Assembly (NCBI GenBank): GCA_031277355.1
Contig: JAITMN010000221.1
Location: 1 to 20,132 of the forward strand
Reading direction: 5' to 3'
Length of the DNA stretch: 20,132 nt
DNA from: Nevskiaceae bacterium
Lineage (GTDB): Bacteria; Pseudomonadota; Gammaproteobacteria; Steroidobacterales; Steroidobacteraceae
Both the position numbers and the translations under genes were made by a program. Positions within the stretch are counted from its first letter, which is position 1. The number at the start of each line of letters is the position of its first letter. A model generated the notes under the pieces. That model searched no databases. It saw only the letters and a list, made by a program, of their open reading frames with translations, and was not told the origin of the DNA. Shown one piece after another: positions 12,978 to 19,946 of the stretch.

Positions 12978-13476
12978 TTTCATCCTCCTGTATCCATTCC
13001 AGGTGTTGGATGTCATCCAAATCACGTGGGCGACCAGCGACCTTTTTCATTTCTATCAGTGTTGGAATAGAGACGAACTTAGTCGACAGTCCAGAAAAAA
13101 TATCCGCTTCCGGTGCGGCTTCATATTCTTGCGAGAAGTCAAACGGCTCATAAACGAATACGTCTACAGACGTGGATGGAAACGTATTGCTGAAAAAATT
13201 AAGAACTTTCATATTCTTTTCTTCCCGCCATTGGTTGCGCTGCTCTGGCTCGGAGAAACCAGACGCGGTAACAGGAACACTTGGGCGATAACCAGCCCCA
13301 GCCAGGGCTTTGAACGCCAGTTTTATATTGTCAGCGTCCAGCGCAACAACAAGGTCTATGTCCGATGTCATCCGAATATAACCATGCGCGTTTACAGCTA
13401 CGCCGCCGACAATCAGATAACGCACCTGTGCATCATGGAGTGCTTGAACGACGTTCCTTAGAGCAAGGATATCCAT
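12970..13476 (-). CDS. Nucleotidyltransferase, AbiEii/AbiGii-like
   Basis: The 168-aa protein has the core of the DNA polymerase beta-type nucleotidyltransferase fold: VGGVAVNAHGY with G24-G25, then TSDIDLVV with the metal-binding pair D39 and D41, and a third acidic residue D105 in STSVDVFV. The C-terminal RPRDLDDIQHLEW is typical of AbiEii/AbiGii-like and related bacterial nucleotidyltransferases. In AbiE and MenAT such enzymes act as toxins that modify tRNA or other targets, but related proteins have other roles. Catalytic residues appear intact. It forms an operon with the small gene that overlaps its stop. A TAGAAT-like -10 box occurs about 25 bp before the start, without a clear -35. 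Confidence 0.8.
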   Translation of the reverse strand: MDILALRNVVQALHDAQVRYLIVGGVAVNAHGYIRMTSDIDLVVALDADNIKLAFKALAGAGYRPSVPVTASGFSEPEQRNQWREEKNMKVLNFFSNTFPSTSVDVFVYEPFDFSQEYEAAPEADIFSGLSTKFVSIPTLIEMKKVAGRPRDLDDIQHLEWIQEDENG

Positions 13477-13573
13477 GGTCGTGATTCGTCAAGTGTGACG
13501 TTATTCTATCGTGGATCGATCATGCGACCGCCACCGAAAAACAGGCACACCAGCATAGCGGTATAGAGAAATA

Positions 13574-13909
13574 TCATTTCAGCGCCTCCCATTCGTCGTC
13601 GGCAACAGCAGGCCCCATAGGTTCTTCATACCGAAGGATCGTACCCTGCAGCGACTCCAATGGATCAATGTCAGATTCTGCTTGGACTTCGTTACGCAGT
13701 GTCCGCGCCACAGTGGGGATAATGGAAATCCACTCGCGACCAACGCGCTCGATGGCTTCCGGGATAGTGCAATCCATCTGCTTGAGCCAATCAGCGCGGT
13801 TCAACACCAGCGCCGCCGCCAACTTCTCGCCAGCCGATTGCGCCGACCATCCGCCGCGCATTGCATCACGGCACATACGTAGTAAGCGATTGAACTCCAC
13901 TGTATTCAT
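13574..13909 (-). CDS. Hypothetical protein (111 aa)
   Basis: The protein begins MNTVEFNRLLRMCRDAMRGG and contains WSAQSAGEKLAAALVLNRAD and PEAIERVGREWISIIPTVAR, then an acidic C-terminus. It is predicted to be helical and soluble. I have the impression that similar hypotheticals are widespread in proteobacterial accessory regions, but I know no function. It is upstream of the nucleotidyltransferase operon on the same strand with a 97-bp gap, so it may or may not share a promoter with it. Confidence 0.6.
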   Translation of the reverse strand: MNTVEFNRLLRMCRDAMRGGWSAQSAGEKLAAALVLNRADWLKQMDCTIPEAIERVGREWISIIPTVARTLRNEVQAESDIDPLESLQGTILRYEEPMGPAVADDEWEALK

Positions 13910-14009
13910 ACCGGTAGCTCTTCGACGTACTCTGTTAGCAGTTCCTTGATGCTCTAGTCGCGTAAATTCTCAATCTAGCGTGATATTAGGTGATGATTTC
14001 AAAATTCAC

Positions 14010-14330
14010 TCACCTCTTACGTGCACGCTCTACCAAGTTTGAAAGGGTCACAGTTCCGTCAGAGCGGACACTTGGTCGGCCGACGGAAAGTGCGGTAGCA
14101 ATCTTTATCATTACACCATTATCCCAAATAAATTTCTTGTCAACTTCGGAGGCTCTAGAGAAAGAATCCCTATTAGGATGTCCTATTCTGACCCGGATTT
14201 GAGAACGGTTGTTCCTACTGCGGCTGTGTCCGGATAGCTCGCCTGCTGCGTGATACGCACCTAAAATACCGCCCAACAACCCCGCTGTTGATACAGCTAC
14301 TCTTGATTGTGCACGGGATATGACGAAAAA
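14010..14330 (-). pseudogene. C-terminal fragment of an unknown protein with a glycine-rich hydrophobic segment
   Basis: The minus-strand frame ends with a protein-like sequence: VSTAGLLGGILGAYHAAGEL (glycine-zipper-like), RVRIGHPNRDSFSRASEVD, DNGVMIKIATALSVGRP and LSNLVERARKR. The open frame continues upstream to an ATG at 14396, but that part lies antisense to the duplicated tail of the 77-aa gene and has low-complexity basic residues, so the native 5' end seems lost at a junction near 14320-14330. The family is not recognised. Confidence 0.4.
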
Positions 14331-14418
14331 GAAATACCTGGCAGGGCGTCGAGAGTTGATTCGCGTTGTCGGAGACAAAGACGAAATTGCCCTCACACTA
14401 GATGCCTCTACAGGTTGA
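14320..14418 (+). pseudogene. Diverged partial copy of the 77-aa gene's 3' end
   Basis: The reading frame gives MTKKKYLAGRRELIRVVGDK and then DEIALTLDASTG. It parallels the last residues of the gene at 11577-11810 (EYPDGHRELIRVAGDREEVV). At the DNA level CGAGAGTTGATTCG is identical at 11757-11770 and 14350-14363, in a region of about 72 bp that aligns without gaps. The 5' two thirds of the gene are missing. Confidence 0.55.
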
Positions 14419-14455
14419 ACCGCGAATAATTTTCTTCACGCCAATCCGGCAACTT

Positions 14456-14884
14456 TTATCTTTGACGCCTCGTCTTGCCAGAGCGATTCACCTCTGGCAA
14501 TGGCTCATCCCACAATAGCATATCCATCCGCAGGTTATTAGCATATGCGTTATATTGCCAACGACGAAACTGATCAAGCAATAGACCGTTAGTCTGTTCC
14601 AATCGCCTTACCTGCGCCTCAAGATCAGCAACACGGCGTATTGCGACATCCAAGGTAAAATCCTTAGGGAGCGAATCCCTAGCTTCGCGTATATCCCTCT
14701 GCCTCTGCTGAAAACGCTCCTTGATTGCCGGATAGAGATACATCGTGTGCTTTGAAACAGACGCTACTGCAAGCACTTTAGCTATCCGCTCACAGAACCG
14801 AGGCCAAGTGAGCTTGCCTTCCCATCGATCCAATTCACGCATAATCTTCGGAAGGCTCGTCTTGGTGATTATTTTTTTAGGCAT
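14456..14884 (-). CDS. Small coiled-coil accessory protein of the recombinase operon (TnpC/GmtX-like position)
   Basis: This 142-aa protein is the last gene of the four-gene recombinase operon; its ATG overlaps the stop of the upstream recombinase by 8 nt (ATGCCTAA). The N-terminal half (ITKTSLPKIMRELDRWEGKL, then SVSKHTMYLYPAIKERF) has the feel of a small helix-turn-helix-like domain. Residues 76-110 (LDVAIRRVADLEAQVRRLEQ) form a probable coiled coil. In Tn554 a 125-aa TnpC with coiled coil follows two recombinases and influences insertion; GMT islands also carry a small GmtX. Equivalence is by position and architecture, not by a shown match. Confidence 0.65.
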   Translation of the reverse strand: MPKKIITKTSLPKIMRELDRWEGKLTWPRFCERIAKVLAVASVSKHTMYLYPAIKERFQQRQRDIREARDSLPKDFTLDVAIRRVADLEAQVRRLEQTNGLLLDQFRRWQYNAYANNLRMDMLLWDEPLPEVNRSGKTRRQR

Positions 14885-16925
14885 CTTCTAATTTCGATGT
14901 TAATCGAACCCTCTGCGGACCAGTCGCTTCGATAGCTTCATTTTTCACAACCCCCAAATCCATTAAGGCTCGACGAACTGGTGAAGGATCGTGCCCGTCT
15001 GGAATCCTGAGAACTGTGCCATCTGGAACATGCGATTGCTCAAGTGCCACGCGCATAGCTCTGACATGGGCAAGCTTCCATTTGTGGTTGTCTATCCACC
15101 TATCCCCACCGAAGATGCCATCCTCATGGGCCATCCGCGCTCGCTGCAGCAGGTCTTCGGTTTGTGCTTCCAGAACTCGTATCCTATCCAACGTAACATG
15201 GTCCCCTTTGATGCAAACGTGCTCTTTGCAACTCATGCACTCACGCTGCTTCTGACAAGGTGCCATGGCGTAGTCATGTACACACATTCCGTACAGAGTG
15301 GCCTTTGCCGTTCCAAGGCGATCGGCCCCAAGCTCCAAATAGGTTACAGGCTGTCTATTGCGAAACCGCTCCAACAACGTAGGCCGCTCAATCTGCATAA
15401 TCTCCTTAACGGCCTCCAAACGCTCTTCTGGACTGCGGTGATCGTAATGGCGATTGTCCCTGACACTTGCACGACCCGCCCACTGCGCCAGCGTGTAGTC
15501 GTCCATCCCTGCCCGTTCTGACATGGTACTCAACCAATGGCGAAGTTGATGGGTTGTGATCCTGACACTCGAACCGTCCGCATTCCGCAGTTTCAGTCGC
15601 TCGAATATCGAGCGACCGTACTCTGGTGTTATGCGAGAGTGGACTTCGCCCTGGCTAGGTCGCCACCATGAGAAGTACTTGACTTGATGCTCCTTGTGAA
15701 ATTCATTGACTCGATGTAAGCACAATGCATTCCACGCCTCTACCGTACGAACTTCGTCGATGTAAGGCCAGAATGATCCACCGTACGTTGCCAAAACATA
15801 CTCCGCAAGATTCCGGTAACTGGTTTTCCCATAACGAACAAGAAGCATGAGCCGCTTTTCCACGACAACCTGTGACCACGAAACTGATCCATCTAATCGT
15901 CGCCAGTCACGAACACATTTCACGCCTACAGCAACGCAAAATTCATCTGGCATCAAAGGCCGCTCCCCATCTCTTTCCGGGTCAGCCAGACAATCAGGAT
16001 GGCTCATGAATCTCCCTGGATGATTAAAGGCAAAGTGCGCTGCCGCTCGCGCCGGTTCTCCAATCTCAACTAGACGGCGAACCGCTTCCTGAACAACATC
16101 GTGCATCGCCGGAATAACCCATTTCTTCATTGCACCTTTGCCCTTGGCGGCCCGCCAGCGCAAGTACATCTGGGGTACTCCTTCTTCATCCTGCTCCCAC
16201 TGAATGCAGTCCGCAGGAAGCGCCAGAACTTCTGAAATCCGACTAGGCGTCGCCATCAACAACATCAAAATTGATGAAAAAAATCGGCTCTCTGCGTCGT
16301 TTGCCAGCGCAAACAGGTCAGCCACGAGTAGCATGGTTTCGTTTGACGGCAGCTTGGACTGACGATACTCCCTCCCCTCTGCACCGATATCCTCAGTTAG
16401 GATTGAGGGCTTCCGGAAGGGAGATTTCCACAATGGCAAACCCGAAATGAAGCGCTCCTTCCGTATAAAATCAAAAACAGACTCTATGTGTCGGCCCGTG
16501 TTACATCGCACGTCACCACTGCCATAGAACTCCCTGCACTTCTCGGCACACACATCCATGACAGCGCCATTCAACAAGCCGACCTCGGCCGCTCCCCGCG
16601 CACACAGCAGACCCGCTTCAACACATCGAAGCGCCTGCAACATTGGTGCCAAGCTTTTCACTGGCCTATGGCTATAGTGATACCGGATATAAGCTTTCGC
16701 AAACTGCTTGAACGGGTCAGCCATTGGAGTAAACGAGTACGTACCTAGTTCTGGAGTTTTGGACCCAAAAACAACTACCGTTTTACCTTCGCTCCAGCGG
16801 TCATTGTCCCACGCATTCCTCTCCCCAAAGGCCGTCAATTCATCTCTGCATTGCCGAATGAACTCCGCCAAATTTCCCTTGGCATCAAGATCAGCGCGAG
16901 AAGTGAATTGAAAAACTTCACCCAT
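14877..16925 (-). CDS. Large tyrosine recombinase/integrase with cysteine-rich tail (TnpB/GmtZ-like)
   Basis: This 682-aa protein has a long N-terminal region (1-200) and a tyrosine recombinase catalytic domain: R229 (ATPSRISEVL), a lysine-rich beta-hairpin near 261-268, H459-x-x-R462 (HQLRHWLS), W482 in place of the second histidine (AQWAGR), and the likely nucleophile Y494 (NRHYDHRSPEER). After it, C548, C557, C563, C566 and C571 (CQKQRECMSCKEHVC) form a probable zinc-binding cluster. Tn554 TnpB (630 aa) has a comparable size. The ATG at 16925 lies 5 nt past the preceding stop (16930) and has GGAAG upstream; an ATG at 17000 would add 25 residues inside the upstream gene. It is the third gene of the operon. 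Confidence 0.85.
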   Translation of the reverse strand: MGEVFQFTSRADLDAKGNLAEFIRQCRDELTAFGERNAWDNDRWSEGKTVVVFGSKTPELGTYSFTPMADPFKQFAKAYIRYHYSHRPVKSLAPMLQALRCVEAGLLCARGAAEVGLLNGAVMDVCAEKCREFYGSGDVRCNTGRHIESVFDFIRKERFISGLPLWKSPFRKPSILTEDIGAEGREYRQSKLPSNETMLLVADLFALANDAESRFFSSILMLLMATPSRISEVLALPADCIQWEQDEEGVPQMYLRWRAAKGKGAMKKWVIPAMHDVVQEAVRRLVEIGEPARAAAHFAFNHPGRFMSHPDCLADPERDGERPLMPDEFCVAVGVKCVRDWRRLDGSVSWSQVVVEKRLMLLVRYGKTSYRNLAEYVLATYGGSFWPYIDEVRTVEAWNALCLHRVNEFHKEHQVKYFSWWRPSQGEVHSRITPEYGRSIFERLKLRNADGSSVRITTHQLRHWLSTMSERAGMDDYTLAQWAGRASVRDNRHYDHRSPEERLEAVKEIMQIERPTLLERFRNRQPVTYLELGADRLGTAKATLYGMCVHDYAMAPCQKQRECMSCKEHVCIKGDHVTLDRIRVLEAQTEDLLQRARMAHEDGIFGGDRWIDNHKWKLAHVRAMRVALEQSHVPDGTVLRIPDGHDPSPVRRALMDLGVVKNEAIEATGPQRVRLTSKLEDA

Positions 16926-16929
16926 ACAC

Positions 16930-18492
16930 TCATTCTTCCGGTAGCGTCTCCACGAATTTGCACCGCTTAGCCTCACGACATAGCGAAACGCAGTGCTCAA
17001 CAGCCAATATCAACAGATCGTTAGCATTGACGACAACATCCGCGCAACCTGCCTCACGAACCCGCCCCTTTTCAGCATACAATTCGGCCAACACTTCCTC
17101 ATGCGGGCCATCAACCCACGGCTGAAAGTGATGACATGTATAGCAAGCGCGATAACCGCTCGCACAGAAACCGTAGTTTCCACAAGTTCCGACTGCATTT
17201 AGACGGCTATTCGCCACCCTACTCCGAGGATCATCACCCCGGATTGCCTCTCGCTCAGAGCGTACTAGTCGCCCAAGGCAGGCTTGCGCGAATGGTGCCA
17301 ACTGCGGACCAATCAGCTCGTTTATAACGACGGCTTCTTGGGCGGTATTTTCTGTGTAGACGCGAACATTCTGAATATCGGAGTGATCCAGCAGTTCTGC
17401 GATAACAAAAGCACCAAAACCTTCACGCCGTAGCTTGGTGCCGCGCGTGTACCGGAATCTCGTGGCCGAGAGCCGAATAAATTCCCCGGTGCGCTCTGAT
17501 CGGGCTGTTGAGGCTCTCGCGCAACGTTGCAAGGCAGATCGTAACGAAGCCGTAGTTGCGTGCAGCACATCAGGCGTCGCCCCAAAAAGCATTTCCCGGA
17601 GCTTTGAAACATGGCTAACTTGGTTCAGGGCGGCATGATTGAGAAATATTGGCACATCCTGCGTCAGGGCGGAGTCTAGCGGTTCTCCAATAGCTGTTTG
17701 GACCTCATCGACTGAGTTACGATGCTGTTGCTCAAGAATCAGGTACAGGTCTTCGATAATAGCGAGCGATCGAAAATCTCCGCGAAACATCTGGCCACGT
17801 TGCTTAGCTCGCGGGATACTTAGCCCAAACTGCTGAATTCCAGTATGTGTTTTTCGAACTAAATCCCTACCTCTAAGTGCTGCAATTTGAATTGCTCGAC
17901 GAGCAGTCATAGCTAGCGTGAGCAAATAGGCATAGTCTTCGAACACTACCGCCTCAGTCACTACCGCCATATTCGCCCAGTCAAGCAATGCCGCCATTTC
18001 AATATCGGTATATGGGCCGGTTTCGGGGCAACCGCTGGATACAGCGACCCCTTTCTCATTACCCTGAATTCGCCAACCATAAAGTAATTCAACAACGTCC
18101 TTGGAAATTCCATCAAATCCATAATCGTGCCAAGCAATCAAGAAGCCCTTCAGTCCACCCAACTGCCATTGCTCGTCCGTTCTCAACATGGCACGCCAAT
18201 TCATAAGGTTCGCAGTCGTGACCGACGATGCCTGCGTATCTCGCAAGTAGCGTCTGAACCTCGTTTCCATATTTCTTGTATGTTCCGCAGATGCCTCCTC
18301 AGCGTATCGCTGAAGCGCGGCCCGAAATCCAGACTCGGTACGAGCATCAGCAGACGTTGGAAGCACAAGAGAAATCAGCACGTCCTTGTTCAACCTCCAG
18401 TGGCTATCCCGAGGATCAAAGGGATAGCCATCCTTGGAGATCGCCACTGTAGGTGAGCGTGTCTTCGTGAGTAGCAATTTGGCCCTATTCAT
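16930..18492 (-). CDS. Tyrosine recombinase with altered HxxR motif and cysteine-rich tail
   Basis: This 520-aa protein is the second recombinase of the operon. Its catalytic half shows R199 (MTARRAIQIAAL), K230 (PRAKQRG), R347 in SATRFRYTRG, H370 (ELLDHSDIQNVRVY) and the likely nucleophile Y379. The position of the first histidine in the usual HxxR box is T344, an uncommon change. The tail holds C437, C443, C450 and C453 (GTCGNYGFCASGYRACYTCH) and FQPWVDGPHEEVL, a cysteine-rich module of the kind seen in Tn554-type transposases. The ATG at 18492 overlaps the upstream stop by 8 nt (ATGAATAG). It could be a catalytically weak partner that acts in a complex with the other two. Confidence 0.85.
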   Translation of the reverse strand: MNRAKLLLTKTRSPTVAISKDGYPFDPRDSHWRLNKDVLISLVLPTSADARTESGFRAALQRYAEEASAEHTRNMETRFRRYLRDTQASSVTTANLMNWRAMLRTDEQWQLGGLKGFLIAWHDYGFDGISKDVVELLYGWRIQGNEKGVAVSSGCPETGPYTDIEMAALLDWANMAVVTEAVVFEDYAYLLTLAMTARRAIQIAALRGRDLVRKTHTGIQQFGLSIPRAKQRGQMFRGDFRSLAIIEDLYLILEQQHRNSVDEVQTAIGEPLDSALTQDVPIFLNHAALNQVSHVSKLREMLFGATPDVLHATTASLRSALQRCARASTARSERTGEFIRLSATRFRYTRGTKLRREGFGAFVIAELLDHSDIQNVRVYTENTAQEAVVINELIGPQLAPFAQACLGRLVRSEREAIRGDDPRSRVANSRLNAVGTCGNYGFCASGYRACYTCHHFQPWVDGPHEEVLAELYAEKGRVREAGCADVVVNANDLLILAVEHCVSLCREAKRCKFVETLPEE

Positions 18493-19804
18493 TGGATTTT
18501 CCGCCGCCCCCGTTTTTCTGCCTCAGTTGGGCTTGCACCAGGCGAATCGCTCTATCGCTCGCTTCGCAGATGTGTCTGCGGTTATACGCCGCGCCAGAGG
18601 CCCTACTCCGATGACCGTTCAGAAATGCCCGCACGTCGGCTTCGCGGGCCTCACTGATAACCATCTCTGCCCTCTTATCACCCCCACTCGTTGCCGTCAC
18701 ATTGTGATTGTCGATACTGACAGAGAGCTCATAATTGAAGTAATGACGAAAGGCGTGTGGATGTATCCCTGAAAAGGCGGGATCGATAGTTCGCATCTTG
18801 GAGAATATCTGGCTGCTCAAGGCTGAGGTGGACAGCGGCTGACCCAAGGTTTGATCCTTGCGATGCGAGACAAGGAGATAGGGGTGTCGCCTCGCAGGGG
18901 GAAGCCTAGCGCGTACCTGCATAATATAGCGTTCTGCCTGCTCAGCGACCGCCTCGGGAAGCGGCAGCGGTCGCTCCTTGGTTTTGGTTACTGGTTGGTA
19001 TCGACGTGAATCATGAACATCGTCCTGATTCCGTCGAATCCACACATGCGGTTCATGACCAAGCTCAAACTGGTCTATGCGAAGACTCAGCAGTTCGCCT
19101 CGGCGCAGTCCCGTATACCGCAGTAGTCCGAAAATGAGGGCATTACGAAGCCGGACTCCTGGATTGTGAAATGGATTTTGCGGGTGACTTTCTGCTCCAA
19201 TAGCCATAAAGCGATCCACTAGCTCGGAAGGTGGAGAGAGCCGATCAAGATCATCTTTCCGGGACGCCAACCCGCGCGGTCGATGCTTACGGATGGTTTT
19301 CGCCATCCGTGTAATTTCTGCCACAACGTGGGCTGATCCTCGGTGCTGCGTAAGTACCGTTGCCACGAACTCCAAATAGTCGGCAATGGTGGTCAGGCGG
19401 TTATAGTGCTGTTGTGGTGCCACAGAGGTAAGCGCCGGACGCAGGGCGACCCTTGCCTCCAAGAAGTCCACGGCCCGATTATCCGTAGTGCCTGTGACAC
19501 GCTCATCCGTCCCCAAGGCCCGCATGTTCAGCTTGGCAAAATCCCGCAAGGACACAATATCTGCGAGAGAGAGCCATTCTCCGTGCATGAATTCCGCAGT
19601 CAGGTCTCGACCCTGCTGCTGTTCCCAACGCAGAAGTACGACGATGTCAGCCAACTTATTGCGAATCGTATTGAAGGCCACCCCGGCATTACGCAGTTGG
19701 GTGGTAGCGAACAGGGTCGGATAGAAGAGGGGCAATCCACGGTCATCGTGAAGCATCGGCACACGCTCGCCCCCACCCAGCACATGGACTGAAAGTCTAG
19801 GCAC
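18485..19804 (-). CDS. Tyrosine recombinase, first gene of the recombinase operon (TnpA/GmtY-like)
   Basis: This 439-aa site-specific recombinase has an N-terminal SAM-like core-binding region (about 40-190) and a full catalytic set: R234 (TGLRRGELLSL), K276 (TKTKERPLPLP), H350-x-x-R353 (HPHAFRHYF), H398 (LNGHRSRASG) and nucleophile Y407 (AAYNRRH). It is expected to cut and rejoin DNA through a 3'-phosphotyrosine bond. The start is GTG at 19804 with AAGGA 6 nt upstream; an in-frame ATG 16 codons later lacks such a site. It is first in a four-gene operon, read from a sigma70-like promoter at 19841-19868, and resembles the TnpA/GmtY position of related elements. Base composition is lower in GC than in the cco genes. 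Confidence 0.9.
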   Translation of the reverse strand: MPRLSVHVLGGGERVPMLHDDRGLPLFYPTLFATTQLRNAGVAFNTIRNKLADIVVLLRWEQQQGRDLTAEFMHGEWLSLADIVSLRDFAKLNMRALGTDERVTGTTDNRAVDFLEARVALRPALTSVAPQQHYNRLTTIADYLEFVATVLTQHRGSAHVVAEITRMAKTIRKHRPRGLASRKDDLDRLSPPSELVDRFMAIGAESHPQNPFHNPGVRLRNALIFGLLRYTGLRRGELLSLRIDQFELGHEPHVWIRRNQDDVHDSRRYQPVTKTKERPLPLPEAVAEQAERYIMQVRARLPPARRHPYLLVSHRKDQTLGQPLSTSALSSQIFSKMRTIDPAFSGIHPHAFRHYFNYELSVSIDNHNVTATSGGDKRAEMVISEAREADVRAFLNGHRSRASGAAYNRRHICEASDRAIRLVQAQLRQKNGGGGKSNE

Positions 19805-19819
19805 TCGACTTCCTTAATA

Positions 19820-19866
19820 GACTATTTGTTTATGTGCCCGACTATAAATCCCTATTTCCAATAGTC
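19820..19866. repeat. GACTAT repeats at the right edge of the island
   Basis: GACTAT occurs at 19820-19825 and 19840-19845, and its complement ATAGTC at 19861-19866. The outer pair extends to GACTATTTG (19820-19828) and CCAATAGTC (19858-19866), an inverted repeat with one mismatch. They overlap the recombinase promoter and could bind the recombinases or a repressor, or be part of the attachment site. Confidence 0.4.
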
Positions 19867-19868
19867 AA
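19841..19868 (-). promoter_or_regulatory. Sigma70-like promoter of the recombinase operon
   Basis: On the minus strand TTGACT (19868-19863) is the -35 and TATAGT (19846-19841) the -10, with a 16-bp spacer; each differs from consensus at one base. Transcription would start near 19834, leaving a leader of about 30 nt with the AAGGA site before the GTG start at 19804. Confidence 0.65.
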
Positions 19869-19871
19869 GTA

Positions 19872-19912
19872 TAGAAAAAATAAGGGAGAACCCTACAAAA
19901 AAGGGTTCTCCC
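19872..19912 (-). terminator. Strong intrinsic terminator of ssb
   Basis: GGGAGAACCC (19884-19893) and GGGTTCTCCC (19903-19912) form a perfect 10-bp stem with a 9-nt loop. On the minus strand the stem is followed by TTATTTTTTC (19883-19874), a clear T-run. It begins 34 bp after the ssb stop and appears to be the native chromosomal terminator. Confidence 0.85.
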
Positions 19913-19946
19913 AGAGTCTTTATCACCCGTTTTATTTAGGTATTCA

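Noticed and set aside
9150..14455. CRISPR array or tRNA gene as island anchor
   Set aside because: No regularly spaced repeats and no tRNA-like cloverleaf or GTTCGA-type T-loop with acceptor stem were found in the region.
9938..19884. AAAATAAG shared between the left AT-rich region and the ssb terminator flank as a possible attachment-site duplication
   Set aside because: It is 8 bp of low-complexity A/T sequence and is expected by chance; flanking bases do not match.
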